A DNA stretch of 64,000 nucleotides from Rhipidocladum racemiflorum (taxonomy: Eukaryota > Streptophyta > Magnoliopsida > Poales > Poaceae). Below the pieces are notes generated by a model. It was not told the DNA's origin. It did not search any database and saw nothing but the letters and a program-made list of their open reading frames with translations. The position numbers were made by a program, and so were the translations under genes. Below are positions 11,075 to 21,463 of this stretch, in pieces. Numbering within the stretch: the first letter of the stretch is position 1; each line of letters begins with the position of its first letter. The DNA lies in contig CM070579.1 of NCBI GenBank assembly GCA_036346355.1, positions 6,882,001 through 6,946,000 of the forward strand, given 5' to 3'.

Positions 11075-11817
11075 CAGACGCTCCGACCGGGTGAACCCCC
11101 AACCGGCTCTCCGACCCGCTCGGGGGCTACACCAGCCGGTGCTTCGCCTTGCCCGGGCCCTTCGGAAACACGGCTAACAGGCAAGGCTGCGGCCGAACCA
11201 GCCGACCTCCGGTCGGCGGTCACTTCGGCAAGGTAAACCCAGGCCAGGCTCTCAGGCAGCTCGGGGCTCGAGGCTACACTGCCGGGTGCGCTCACGCCAC
11301 CGGGCCCTTCGGCAAACCACGGTGACAGGCGGCTGTGACCAAGACAGCTGACCTCCGGTCGGTAGCCGGCCAAGTGGACCCCGGCCGGCTCTCAGGGCAG
11401 CTCGGGGGCTCAGAGCTACACCAGCCGGTGCGCTCATGGCCTTGCAGCCCTTCGGCAAACATAGGCGACAGGCGGTGTGGCCAAGACCCCATCGACCTCC
11501 CGGTCGGCGGGCCGCCTTCGACCGAGTGGACCCCCGATCGGCTCTCCGACCCACTCGGGGGCTCGGGGGCTACGCCCACCGGGTGCGCACGCGCGCACTT
11601 AGCCCTTCGGCGGATGTAGCTGACAGGAAGGCTGCGCCCACCCGACCTCGCCGACCTCCGGACGGCCGGACACCATCGGCCGGTTAACCCCAAGCCAGGC
11701 TCTCAGGCAGCTGGGAGCTACACTGCCGGTGCCTTCAGCGCCCGGCTCTTATTGGACACCATCGACTGGGTTAACCCCCGACCGGCTCTCCGACCCGAAT
11801 GGGGGCTCGGGGGCTAC
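11075..11817 (+). repeat. Degenerate tandem repeats next to the 3' LTR
   Basis: A module with GGCTCTC(C/A)G, then CTCGGGGGCTAC, then CCGGTGC recurs near 11088, 11245, 11390, 11533, 11697 and 11787. Spacing is about 140-160 bp, except a shorter last unit. Between modules GCCCTTCGG and GACCTCCGGTCGG recur. The last copy, GGGGGCTCGGGGGCTAC, abuts the LTR start and probably served as the purine-rich primer tract. Variable repeats before the 3' LTR are common in Tat-lineage elements. Confidence 0.8.
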
Positions 11818-12692
11818 TGACGAGTATACATACCATGGGTACCCCCATCAGCCCGAAACCACGAACGGGCTGACCTCCACAGAAGCCCAGTTATGGCGAA
11901 AGGCCCGTCGGCCGTAAAGAATGGGCATGGCCCTATCTAGGACCAGCCCCGGGCGGCCGGCAGACTCCGACCTCTTAGGTCGGGGCGCGCAGTCGGTGGG
12001 CTCTACCAGCGCTGGAGGGGTCAAGCGCCTGCGTGGATGTCAGGCCAACTGCCTTGCGTGCGCGACGTCCCCTGATGTCCGTACCAAGTTAGGCGGTCCC
12101 TTCCCGAGGATGTCAGAGGACGTGCCAAGAAGTCAAGCCCCAGTCCCGTCACCCTGACACACCACGGAGGAAAGCGCCCTCTCCCGAGGCCAAGCTGAGG
12201 TCAAATACAATTGCCGGAGGCCGAAGCGTTAAATGCGGAGGCGGTCGTCATCTGCCCGGCCGGCGAAGACCCCCTACTGCGGGACTACCAACCCCGCGTG
12301 GGGTTAGGCGGAGCCCGGTCGGACGACAAGACAGAAGACCAGACTCCAAGGCGTACAGTACCCCTTCCTTTTTCTCTCCAAACTCCTATGTAACCTGCCA
12401 TCTCCGAGTATATAAGGAGAGGCAGGGCTCCGGGGGGAGGGGTCGATCAATCGAGCAAGATAGAGCAAAAACCGATTGAGCACAAGGGAGATCGATCTAT
12501 CGAACCCCTGTCTCGTCTCTAACACTTTGTTCATCTCGCGAAAACAATACAACCCAATAGCACGAACTGGAGTAGGGACATTCTGCCCGAACCAGTATAA
12601 ACCCTGGCTTCTTGAGTCAACCATTCGAGGAGAGGGAGTGCGCGACCCCCACTAACCAAAAATTCGTACTGCCGGTGCACGAAACACCGACA
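11818..12692 (+). repeat. LTR of the gypsy element (875 bp)
   Basis: Starts TGACGAGTATAC directly after the purine-rich GGGGGCTAC and ends GAAACACCGACA. A TATA box lies at 12409, about 280 bp before the end, as expected for promoter position in an LTR. The sequence after 12692 does not look like a primer-binding site, so this is a 3' LTR and not a 5' one. Confidence 0.7.
12409..12416 (+). promoter_or_regulatory. LTR TATA box
   Basis: TATATAAG in the context CTCCGAGTATATAAGGAGAG, a very common promoter form in grass gypsy LTRs. It sets the element's sense direction as plus. Confidence 0.7.
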
Positions 12693-13778
12693 GATATATG
12701 AGTCACGCACCTTCTCCAACAAGAATCACCCAAAAAGGAGTTTTATAGATTTTTGTAAAAATCAAATACTGACTGTTGCACAAAGAACAAGTTCAGAACA
12801 TATTTGCAATTTGATATAAACTTGATCTCTAATCTATCCTAGGGTGCAAGAGAAATGTAAAACCATATGAGCACCCTCAAGACATTCTTGATCAACAACA
12901 TTTAGAAGGAGGGGAGGCAAATCCAAATTGCGAGAAAGTAAATTGCGGGAAGTAAATGCTGAATTTAAATTGCGTAAAGTAAAGACATAATGTAAATGCA
13001 CAATTTAAATTTATAAGAATACTAAAAAAAATCTTTGTATTTTCTGGACGGAAGGTTTACAAAGCCTCACTTCATATAGGCAAAACTCAAAAGAGCAACT
13101 CAAACCTTCAAGTGAGGGAGGGCACACCTCCCCCTCTATTATACTACTCTTGGGCCACCTACCACCCTTGGATGAGTCCTCAACCTTAGAGCACTCCACC
13201 AAAGGTTAGCATTAACCCACTCACAAAGCCATGCAAGGGCAACAAAAAACCCACATACATAATGGGTTTTCTTGCACGATTTTCGAAGCATACCACCTAG
13301 ACCCGCTAACCTATCAACTAGACCATGATCCAACAGCCATCATCGATCCTCGCGACATCTAGCTAGTATCATCGTCTTTCCTTGTCTTCTTGACTTGCTC
13401 GAACTCCATCCCCGATCATCTTCCGGCGATCTTCGACCGTCTGGACCTCCGACGTACCTCGCCTAGTCCCGGTCATCCTCCGCCTCACCATAACGTAGCA
13501 CTGTTGTCCTGCAACCATCAAAGACAAGGAAAACCATCACATAGCATTGTCCAATAATAATATGCAATAATCATTCAATTACTCACAATTAATCATGTCT
13601 CGTTCATCATGCTGGTACTACCATCAGCCATAGGCCGATAGTACCGCAAGAAGCTAACACAACTCAAATTGTTTCATTTTGAATTCCAATTCAAATCAAA
13701 CTCAAACCTGAGCACATCTTGCTCAAATAAAGTCAAATACTCATCACAAATATGGATGGACCTCTACATGGTCCTTCA
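12693..13778. other. Right part of the interrupted LTR, no gene
   Basis: AT-rich sequence with repeated short words around AAATTGCG and GTAAAT (12920-13000). It shows no reading frame with recognisable similarity. It is bounded on the right by the TCTAG target duplication at 13779. Confidence 0.5.
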
Positions 13779-13783
13779 TCTAG

Positions 13784-14299
13784 TTATTTTTCACCTATCC
13801 ATGCTAACTTATCTGAAGTTTATGCTAAGTACGATCAGAAGATTAGTGGAATTCGCCTACGGCAACCTCTACCGCCACCCACAACAGGTAAGAAGAAAAC
13901 TGCGTGGGGAAAGATATGGGATGCAGGTGGCTCTACCTCAAGGAGTTCGAGTACAACAACGTTAAGTTCGGACACAACAACAGGTGGAGGGGGGAGCTGG
14001 TTGCCTATCTCAACAGCGACACTGTCAACTACCAAGAGCACAAGATAACATATCCGATGCTTTCTATATTAGCATAGGATGTGTTAACAGTTCATGTCTT
14101 CATGATTTCTTCGGAGTCTGCTTTCAATCTATCCGGAAGAATAATCGAGAAGAGAAGAATAAATTTGATGAGTGAGATGGTGAAAATACTTCTCATTGTG
14201 AAAGATTGGGAACAAGTTGAACAACGAGCTCAACACACTACAGAAAATGTTGAGCTGGCAGCGATGTTTGAAAATCTTTATCTTGATCAGGAAGAATAA
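13784..14299 (+). pseudogene. hAT transposase, C-terminal dimerisation domain
   Basis: After the TCTAG duplication the hAT gene continues. Pieces in several frames give NNRWRGELVAYLNSDTV, then ITYPMLSILA, then VFMISSESAFNLSGRIIEKR, the hallmark of the hAT C-terminal dimerisation domain, and finally EMVKILLIVKDWEQVEQ and ENLYLDQEE with a stop at 14299. A TAG follows SILA. This domain normally mediates transposase dimerisation; here it is broken. Confidence 0.85.
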
Positions 14300-14960
14300 T
14301 TATAATCTTTATTTTTTCTTTCTGTACCACTAAGCTATAGGTTGTACTCTTTTTTCTTTGCCAAGGGTTTCTCGTGTTGAGTTTTTATTTGTGAAAGTTT
14401 TTAACAAGGCAGCCAAACATCAATAAGCTTATTATTTAATTACAATTATTTGTCTCATTTTAGAATTTATTTCATATTTTTAGCATTTCTCAATTTATAT
14501 ATATTTTTAAAAGTTTTTCCTACCTCATTTGAGTTTTTATAATTATTCTAACCTTTTCCCATTTTTATGATTTTTACTCAATTTTTTCTCTATTTGTTTC
14601 ATACTTTTTTGATTTCTAATTATTCTATGATTTTTTTATTTTTTTCTGATTTTTTTTCAAATTTTGATTTTTTTTTGCGTCAATGGGCCAGCATGGACGG
14701 CCCGTTTGGCCACCAGGCCATGCTTGGGCCGGCACCCCAGCACGTCCCGTTTATTAGCCGAGCCACCTGTTTGGCCACCTCTAAGAACAAGTCTTCTATC
14801 TCAGAAATTTGTACTGTACTAGCCCCTGAGATAATTATTTTTGTGTAATAGCCTCTCTAGCGGTGAAATTGCAAAAGTAGTCTCATGCAGCGCCACGGCT
14901 CCGCACCACGCTGAAGCAACCCCCTGGGGCGTTGCACTTTTTTTTGCTGAGCAACTAGTT
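14300..14960. other. 3' flank of the hAT element and AT-rich spacer
   Basis: T-rich sequence to about 14680, then a GC-rich hAT terminus (about 14690-14790), then spacer. No gene is seen. Confidence 0.5.
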
Positions 14961-14972
14961 CTAAAAAAATAC

Positions 14973-15181
14973 ATTATAATTTTATTAGGTTTTATATATA
15001 CATTATAATAGAAAAAATCACACAGCGGCTAGTTCTTAAAAAATTAATTTTTTGGGACTACAACAACGAAGAGTTATACCTATATAGAATGCATGAAATG
15101 ACCTCATAAAATATGAACAAAAAATAGCTTTGACCATTAATTTCTATTATAATGTATTTATAAAACCGAATAAAATTATAA
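14973..15181. repeat. Foldback MITE-like inverted repeat
   Basis: About 39 bp at 14973-15011 pairs with 15143-15181 with a few mismatches; both arms carry ATTATAATTTTATT. The right arm and what follows (AAAGTACTTTTC) resemble sequence at 28410-28470 and the reverse of 52950-53000, so it is probably a Stowaway-type relic. Confidence 0.6.
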
Positions 15182-15189
15182 TATTATGA

Positions 15190-15945
15190 AAGTACTTTTC
15201 AAGACAACTATATATATATATATGATTTTTTATTTTTGATACCGCAATTTTGTAGAAACCAGGAAGAACTGTACAAGACAAGAAGCGAACGGCTAAACCT
15301 AAAACATGATATCATATCAAGTGGCCATGATATTATGATAACAGCTAATTACAATATCATATCAATTCCGTAATGCATTTTTCATGCTTCTAACTTCGTC
15401 CATGCATGACACCCGCCAAACGATTGTCCATGCTATTTATTCCAATGGATCAATGGCCCGGTGGAAACTTTCCCCTAAGACTACATCTTTTGTGCATCTT
15501 CATGTTTATCACGTGTACTCCTATAACTGTTCTATCTTACCCAAGTTTCCACATTACAAAAGAAACCTCTTTACAGGCAGCTCATCAGCCCCCCTCCCCC
15601 CGAAACTAATTGGTTGAGAAATTCAATATCTCCTACTTCATTCGTACGCACTGGCACATTGCTTCCTTTCCACCAAAATTTACCCACGACATTATATTCA
15701 CATGAGCAGCGAAGGAAGCAGTAACTGACCAAAAAAAAAGGAACAAAAAGAGAAGCTTAGGACAAAGCTGCTCTTGTAGCTGTTTTCGAACCACTACCCT
15801 AATCCCCTGTAAAGTCTACCCAGTCCAGCTCTAACATAAACTGGGGGGAAATCACACGCGCGAACAAGGCAAAAGAGCAATAAAAAATGAGCAAACAGTG
15901 GACCTGCTTCGCTCTCGGGTCCAGCAAAATGTACTACATCCAACC
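15190..15945. other. Intergenic, nothing recognised
   Basis: Contains an AT microsatellite (about 15210-15222) and ordinary low-complexity sequence. No gene or element boundary is visible. Confidence 0.4.
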
Positions 15946-15949
15946 TCAC

Positions 15950-16440
15950 CGCTAATAAAGAAGCAAAAAGGGGGGGCCTTTTTATTATCATCGCACGGCC
16001 GCAATCGGAAACGAAGAACAAAGCCGACTAAACCAAACAGGATTCCACATGAGATCCAGCCCTGAGCAGAGCAGATCTACCCGGAGCCGGAGACAATGGA
16101 GAGTTTCCGGCGATAAAAACCGATACCTTTCCGCCGGTCGATGAGCTGATAGTGGTATATAGCTGGCGACCAGCCCATGGGGCACGAGGGCACCCACCGA
16201 CGGAAAATTCCCCAGCCCTCCCGCCGCAGGGCCTTCAGGTTACCACCCAAGCAACGGAGTCTGTGCAGCGGACCGGAAGGGGTTTGAACGCGGTCGGCGG
16301 AGCAAGCAAAGGCTGGGGCGGAGAGGAAGTCGCCAAAAACTGCGACGTTTTCTGCCGGGGAGGCGACTCGGCCATAGCAAGGGTAGGCAAGGAGGGGACT
16401 CGGGAGAGGAGGAGAGACTTGGGGCCTGTATGGGAGGGCT
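15950..16440 (-). repeat. Duplicated gene-like segment X (copy 1; copy 2 at 17630-18130)
   Basis: The two segments match over nearly their whole length, beginning with GCTAATAAAGAAGCAAAAA. On the minus strand both copies look like a gene 5' exon: a C-rich leader, a start in the context GCTATGGCCGAGTCG (copy 1), then peptide pieces SPPRQKTSQFLATSSPPQP and, after a frame change, ALRREGWGIF. A possible splice donor is near 16085. I do not recognise the protein. Frames are disrupted by small indels in both copies, so these are probably captured or duplicated exon fragments. Alternatively they are non-coding promoter sequence. Confidence 0.6.
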
Positions 16441-16813
16441 AAGGTTGGGCTGAAAAGCTATTTTTAGCTTGTTGACATCAAGCGATTGTAATTAGCGGTG
16501 TAAACTTTTTGATATGTCGTTGTGGCCCAGTTCTGTGATGAGCTTTTGGGGGCAACCGAGTGGGCTCGAGTGAGGAGGGAGTCGGGGAGGTAGCGCCCGA
16601 GCTGGAGGAAGTCGAGGAGGCAACCGGATGGGGAGATGACGGGGCGAGAAGGGAGGTGAAGCGAGTGGGGAGGCGGTCGAGCGAAGCCACAGCTGAAAAG
16701 CACCTCCCTACCAGCTATGGCTTTTAGGGTTGCCTCAGCTGTGACTTAGCTGTACAGCTGCTTCTTTTGGGGGAGCTTTAGGCCCAAAGCTCAAGCACAG
16801 CTCCCCAAACAGG
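16423..16813. mobile_element. hAT-like MITE between the duplicated segments
   Basis: Left end GGGCCTGTATGGGAGGGCT and right end, on the minus strand, ACCTGTTTGGGGAGCTGTGC are imperfect inverted copies; internal AAAGCT-rich subterminal words occur at both ends. It is absent from the second copy of segment X, so it inserted after, or was lost from, one copy. No clear target duplication. Confidence 0.5.
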
Positions 16814-16819
16814 TGAGGA

Positions 16820-18845
16820 TTGGTGGAATTTGTCCGGACGCACATTTTTTTACAAGTCTGATGCAATAAATTTACAAAATAGTTATCTTTCCTATAGAAG
16901 GCAACAACAGGTGATACATATTATTTATCATATCTATGTACCACAGTAGATGATCGAACCTGTGATAGACCAGATGACTATAGTAGGAGCTTGGTATCAA
17001 GCTAGGACAACATGGCAGGATAGAGTAACACTGTATCTGAGCTTGATAGGTATCTATCATGGTACCTGAGCTCAGTACAAAGGGGGCTGCAGGTGACCTG
17101 TTGTGATAGGTAGAACGTTAAGTGACACATGTCGTCTACCAGGGTTTTTGCGATTGAGAAGAAAGCTATATTTGCAATTTCATTCAGGAGAAGCCCAAAA
17201 GTGAAAAAAAAGTGTGAAGAGGATCAAATAGCGCAAAGTTTCGAAGAAGGGTGGGGTGGCGTCACCTAAGGGGCTGCATTTGATCTTTGTCCGGATAGGG
17301 GTGGGATGATAGGTGAGAGTTTGTGGAGTTTGACCAATGCACATTTGTTTTACAAGTCTGATACAAATAAATTTAAAAAATAGTTATCTTTCCGATAGTA
17401 AGCAACGGCACATGACACGTATTATCTATCATATCTATGTACCACGATAGATGATCGAGTCTACGATAGACCATATGATTGTAGTAGGAGTTTGGTATCA
17501 AGCTAGGACAACATGGCAGGATAGAGTAACACGGTATCCGAGCTTTATAGGTATCTATCATGGTACCTGAGCTCAGTATGAAGGGGGATGCAGGTGACCT
17601 GTTGTGATAGGTAGAACGGTAAGTGACACTGCTAATAAAGAAGCAAAAAAGGGGGCTTTTTATTATGACCACACGGCCGCAATCGAAAATGAAGAAGAAA
17701 GCCGACTAAACCAAACATGATTCCGCACGAGATCCAGCCCTAAGCAGGGCATATCTACCCAAAACCAAAGACTAACCCACACCGGATCTAGAGAGTTTCT
17801 GGCGACAAAAACCAATACCTTTCTGCCGGTTGATGAGCTGATAGTGGTATATAGCTGGCGACCGGCCCATGGGGCATGAGGGCACCCACCGATGGAAAAT
17901 TCCCCAGCCCTCCCGCCGCAGGGCCTTTGGGTCACCGCCCAAGCAATGAGTCGGTGCAGCGGACCAGAAGGGGTTTGAACGCAGTCGGCGGAGCAAGCAG
18001 AGGCCAGGGCGGAGAGGTAGTCACCGAAAACTCTGACATTTTCTGCCGGGGAGGCGGAGACGGAGAGGCGACTTGGCCGTAGAAAGGGGAGGCGAGGAGG
18101 GGACTCAGGGGAGAGGAGGAGAGAGTGGGTGTCGTTGGATGGATGGGGGACACGGTTCTCATGCAGTCCTTAAGGACTGTTGGATTGAAAAGAGATGGTT
18201 CAAACGTATCCAAAAGTACTGTAGCAAAATGGTACTGTAGCGTTTACTATAGCAAATATTGTATCAAATAGATTTGGACTATCTGAGCCGTCCGCTTGCT
18301 CGATCGGACAATTCACGCCTGCGGGGATTGCTTAAGTTGCAGTCCCCACAGGGACTGCATTTGATCTCTGTCCGGATGGGGGTGGGATGATAGGTGAGGG
18401 TTTGTGGAGTTTGACTCGACGCGCATTTGTTTTACAAGTCTGATACAATAAATTTACAAAATAGTTATCTTTTCTATAGTAAGCAACAACACGTGACACG
18501 TATTATCTATCATATCTATGTACCACGGTAGATGCTCGAGTCTGTGATAGACCAGATGATCGTAGTAGGAGCTTGGTATCAAGCTAGGACAACATGGCAG
18601 GATAGAGTAACACGATATCCGAGCTTGATAGGTATCCATCATGGTACTCGAGCTCAGTATGAAGGGGGCTACAAGTGACCTGTTGTGATAGGTAGAACGG
18701 TAAGTGACACGTGTCGCCTATCGGGGCTTCTACGATTGAGAAGGAGGCTATATTTGCAATTTCATTCGGGAGAAGCCCAAAAGTAAAAAAAAAGTGTGAA
18801 GAGGATCAAATAGCGCAAAGTTTCGGAGAAGGGTGGGGTGGCGTC
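16820..18845. repeat. Segment Y in three copies (16820-17275, 17281-17630, 18360-18845)
   Basis: All copies share TTTTACAAGTCTGAT, AAATAGTTATCTTT, then ATGTACCAC, GGTATCAAGCTAGGACAACA and TGACCTGTTGTGATAGGTAG. Copies 1 and 3 continue into AATTTCATTC and GGGTGGGGTGGCGTCACC. Copy 2 stops after AAGTGACAC and passes straight into segment X copy 2 with GCTAATAAAG. The order X-Y-Y'-X'-Y'' indicates tandem duplication followed by an internal rearrangement. Short minus-strand frames inside Y have no recognisable product. Confidence 0.85.
18157..18357. mobile_element. Small MITE with ATGCAGTCC termini
   Basis: Starts ATGCAGTCCTTAAGGACTG and ends, on the minus strand, ATGCAGTCCCTGTGGGGACTG. Interior has repeated TACTGTAGC and ATAGCAAAT words. 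A related copy is at 37750-37915. It sits between segment X copy 2 and Y copy 3. Confidence 0.6.
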
Positions 18846-18849
18846 ACCT

Positions 18850-19770
18850 AGGGATCTGGGATTTTGTGTGGCTACGGCAGTGTGCCCGTGCGGCACGATG
18901 CGAATATGCAGTTGGGTGATTCAGCTGACTCGAGCCAGGAATCTCGAGAAAATTTTGGGTGGTGGTTCCATAGTTATCACGAATCGAATTCGCCGAACCT
19001 GAAACGTTTTAGGGTACCGATTCATTTCGTAGTGGAAATTAGAGGAAAATGTGGCAAATCACAAACATGAATTCCGTACCACATTTCTAGTAACTATGGG
19101 TGGTTCCGTGCTCCAGCTTTGCTTCTTTCTGGCGCTCCTCTTCTGGCACCGGCGGCTGGCCAAACTAGACCACCTTCATGAATGTAAGGCATTGGCATGG
19201 ATGGCAAGGGTGGATCTAGGTGAGGTGCCGAGCATGCACCGATACCTCCCAAAAAATTGAAAAACGTTAGAACTATAGTTAGACCATCGCCTCTGGATCA
19301 AATATGTTGATTGAATTGATTCCGATATTAGTGGTTTGAGACTTGTAAAACCTTAGGACTAGTTGTATTGTAATTTTTAGTAAATTTTGAATATATGTTA
19401 TGTTTATGATGTTACAAAAACTACTATAGAAAATTAGAGTTATGCATATCAAGTATACATCTTTATTGAAAATTTTCTAGCTCCTTCGTCTGATGGTGGG
19501 TAGCTTGCTCGTCTTTGGGATGACTAGAGTTGTATGTGTTGTTTAAAAAGGTTTTTCTTCAATTGGGGTAGAAAAGGATGTAGAAAAGAAGAACAAACAA
19601 GAGGTTTTGCGTGCAGAAAACGGGTCTCATTCAGTAATTCCTGCGTTCTTGTGAAACGTAGGTAGGAATCATCACGTAGAAAAAAAAAAAAAAAAAAACG
19701 TACAATGATATACAATGATAAGCAAATGCTGCGTAATAGTACATGGATTTAGATAAGAAAAGTTCTACTT
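18850..19770. other. Intergenic with a possible hAT fragment
   Basis: Near 19205-19260 GGGTGGATCTAGGTGAGG and CCTCCCAAAAAATTGAAAA resemble the left end of the hAT element at 19923 (GGCGGATCCAGAGGGTGGG, CACCCAAAAATTGAAAA), so a degraded relative may lie here. No right end was found. A 20-base A run is at 19680-19699. No gene. Confidence 0.45.
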
Positions 19771-19778
19771 TACATAAC

Positions 19779-21096
19779 CAGGGGCGTAGCCAAGGGTTGG
19801 CACGGTTGGGCCATGGTCCAACCAATGCCAACCCGGCCTACTGAGTATTCTTCATATCTTTCTATTTCTTGAGAGCTGTACAGCGCACAAAACAGAAGGA
19901 AAAAAATGCCAACCCGGCCCACCACTGGCGGATCCAGAGGGTGGGCCGGGTGGGCCCCGGCCCACCCAAAAATTGAAAACCCTCAGCCCAAAAATAGCAC
20001 TCCATGACCTCCATGCTGCGTGATGGCTCTTAGTTACGTCTCCTAATTTTTGATCCGGTCGGTTCGGCTCTCGCCGCCTCACATCTCGCCGTCTCACGTT
20101 GCGAACTTGCGATCGCACCCGTGCGATCGCGGCGAAGGCACCGCCGCATCGTCGCGTCGGCCGACACGCGCCTGGCGCCGAGCGGTCGATCGACAGCCTG
20201 CACATGCGGTGGCCTTCTGAATTCTGATCTACCACGTACGTATGATCTGCGCGCTTGTATATGTAGTTTTGTACTTGTTCCTTTATTTTCTTCGTTTCCA
20301 GCTGGTAGTAGTACTCATCGCATGCGCAAGTGCAACGATCCATGGTGCATGTTATCGCGAGCCTTGCTGCAAGCAAGCAATACTACAACGTCCTTAAGAA
20401 ATTCTACAACGATGTGTGGTAGTAGTACTCATCACATCACATGTGCAGTCCAGAGTCCACTGACTCCACTGTCCATTGCGCGTGTGTATATATATATAAT
20501 GATTAATGAAGTAATTCTTCATGCATGTGTGCTAGTGTAAATACCGATCGAGCCTTATTACCTTAAGAAAAAATTTCTTCATTTCTAGCTAGTAGCTAGT
20601 ACTCATCGCGCATGTGTATAACTGTATATATATAATGAAGTCATTCTTCATGCATGCATGTGTGCCGGTGTGTATACTGGACCACTAGACTTAAGAAAAA
20701 AGTGCAATGTGTATATGTTAGCTAGCAAGTAGGTAATTCCGTAATTTAGTAATTTCATCCTTAGTTGTTGATTTTAAGATGTTCGTAAGACACCTTATTA
20801 ATATATCATGATGCATTTTCGGTAAATTCTATATTTGTATTGTATATTGGTATGTTACATTTACGGTATTTAAAAAATTTATACCAAGTTGGACCACCCA
20901 TACCCAAAATCCTGGATACGCCACTGCGGCCCACTGAGTATTCTTCGTATTCTCCATGCTAATGGTAATATTCAAAACCTTATTAGTATCTTTGTATATA
21001 TTTAGCTTTTGATACATTTTATGTTTATATATTGCCTTGTTACCTATTTTTTTTCAAATTGGACCAACCTTCTCTAAAATCCTGACTACGCCACTG
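19779..21096. mobile_element. Non-autonomous hAT element with perfect 8-bp TSD (outer)
   Basis: Ends CAGGGGCGTAGCCAAGG and, on the minus strand, CAGTGGCGTAGTCAGG are inverted copies. They are flanked by TACATAAC at 19771-19778 and 21097-21104, a perfect 8-bp duplication as hAT elements make. Removing the inner element and one copy of its 8-bp duplication leaves about 306 bp with no transposase, so it is a MITE-type derivative. Confidence 0.92.
19923..20926. mobile_element. Non-autonomous hAT element nested in its own family (inner)
   Basis: Ends CACTGGCGGATCCAG and, on the minus strand, CAGTGGCGTATCCAGG, flanked by CGGCCCAC at 19915-19922 and 20927-20934 (perfect 8-bp duplication). Length 1004 bp; no transposase domain. 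Its terminal sequence closely matches the host element's ends, so it is the same family inserted in a relative. GTAGTAGTACTCATCGCATG-type sequence is internally duplicated (about 20307, 20420 and 20597). Confidence 0.92.
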
Positions 21097-21463
21097 TACA
21101 TAACAATGATACCATTCCATCAAAAGCTTACAAGGGAACCATAGATCTGATGCAATCTTATTTACAAGGCGATTACAACATCTAGATGAAGCCTGAACTA
21201 ATGGAACAGTACTCCAGCACAATAAATTGGATTGATGTACTACTAGTGCGTAATAATAACTTCATGCTCGATCACACGGAGCTTATTCCTCTCTCGAGCA
21301 ATCATCAATTACAACACAAATCATTACACAAATGCCCCCAAAGTTTATTCTCGTTCTTGTATGTACTTAATTTAATTCGCCAATGGCCGCGGCCCCATAC
21401 CCCAATCATTAGCACCCAGCACTTCCATCAGCCTTCCAGAACCTTCCCCGCCGGCCGGGCAAA

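Larger units (their letters stand above)
9740..12692 (+). mobile_element. 3' part of a Tat/Grande-like Ty3-gypsy element
   Basis: Order on the plus strand: an antisense gene fragment (10259-9784, minus), a degenerate tandem-repeat region (about 11075-11817), and an LTR (11818-12692) with a plus-strand TATA box. No gag, protease or polymerase is present, so the element is 5'-truncated. An antisense extra gene between pol and the 3' LTR is a known layout in the Tat lineage, as in maize Grande. The 5' breakpoint near 9740 is not sharply defined. Confidence 0.65.
9613..13778 (-). mobile_element. Second LTR-type insertion in the hAT element, itself interrupted
   Basis: The insertion begins TGAAAGATCGAG and ends GGTCCTTCA, with a perfect 5-bp target duplication TCTAG at 9608-9612 and 13779-13783. 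The start reads GATCAGAGGGGGTTGAATGA, which resembles the reverse of the C-rich terminus of the solo LTR at 9180-9200, so this is probably a related LTR in opposite orientation. About 3 kb of GC-rich gypsy-type sequence (about 9740-12692) lies inside it. The outer parts are 9613-9740 and 12693-13778; the latter holds no gene. Confidence 0.78.
6150..14790 (+). mobile_element. Decayed hAT transposon with nested insertions
   Basis: Pieces of one hAT transposase gene on the plus strand are found at 6593-7774, 9219-9612 and 13784-14299, in the right order. Near 6160-6230 and 14690-14780 are GC-rich ends that share GTGCTTGGGCCGGCACC and CATGCTTGGGCCGGCACC. The right end, read on the minus strand, starts TTAGAGGTGGCCAAACAGG, a familiar hAT-type terminus; the left terminus is degenerate. 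I could not find an 8-bp target duplication, so the ends are approximate. Without its two insertions the element would be about 3 kb. Confidence 0.75.

Noticed and set aside
10413..11693. Minus- and plus-strand frames of 100-137 codons in the gypsy element
   Set aside because: They overlap the GC-rich tandem-repeat block and show repeat-derived peptides only.
19852..20376. A 174-codon minus-strand frame
   Set aside because: It lies across the nested hAT MITE boundary and has no recognisable domain.
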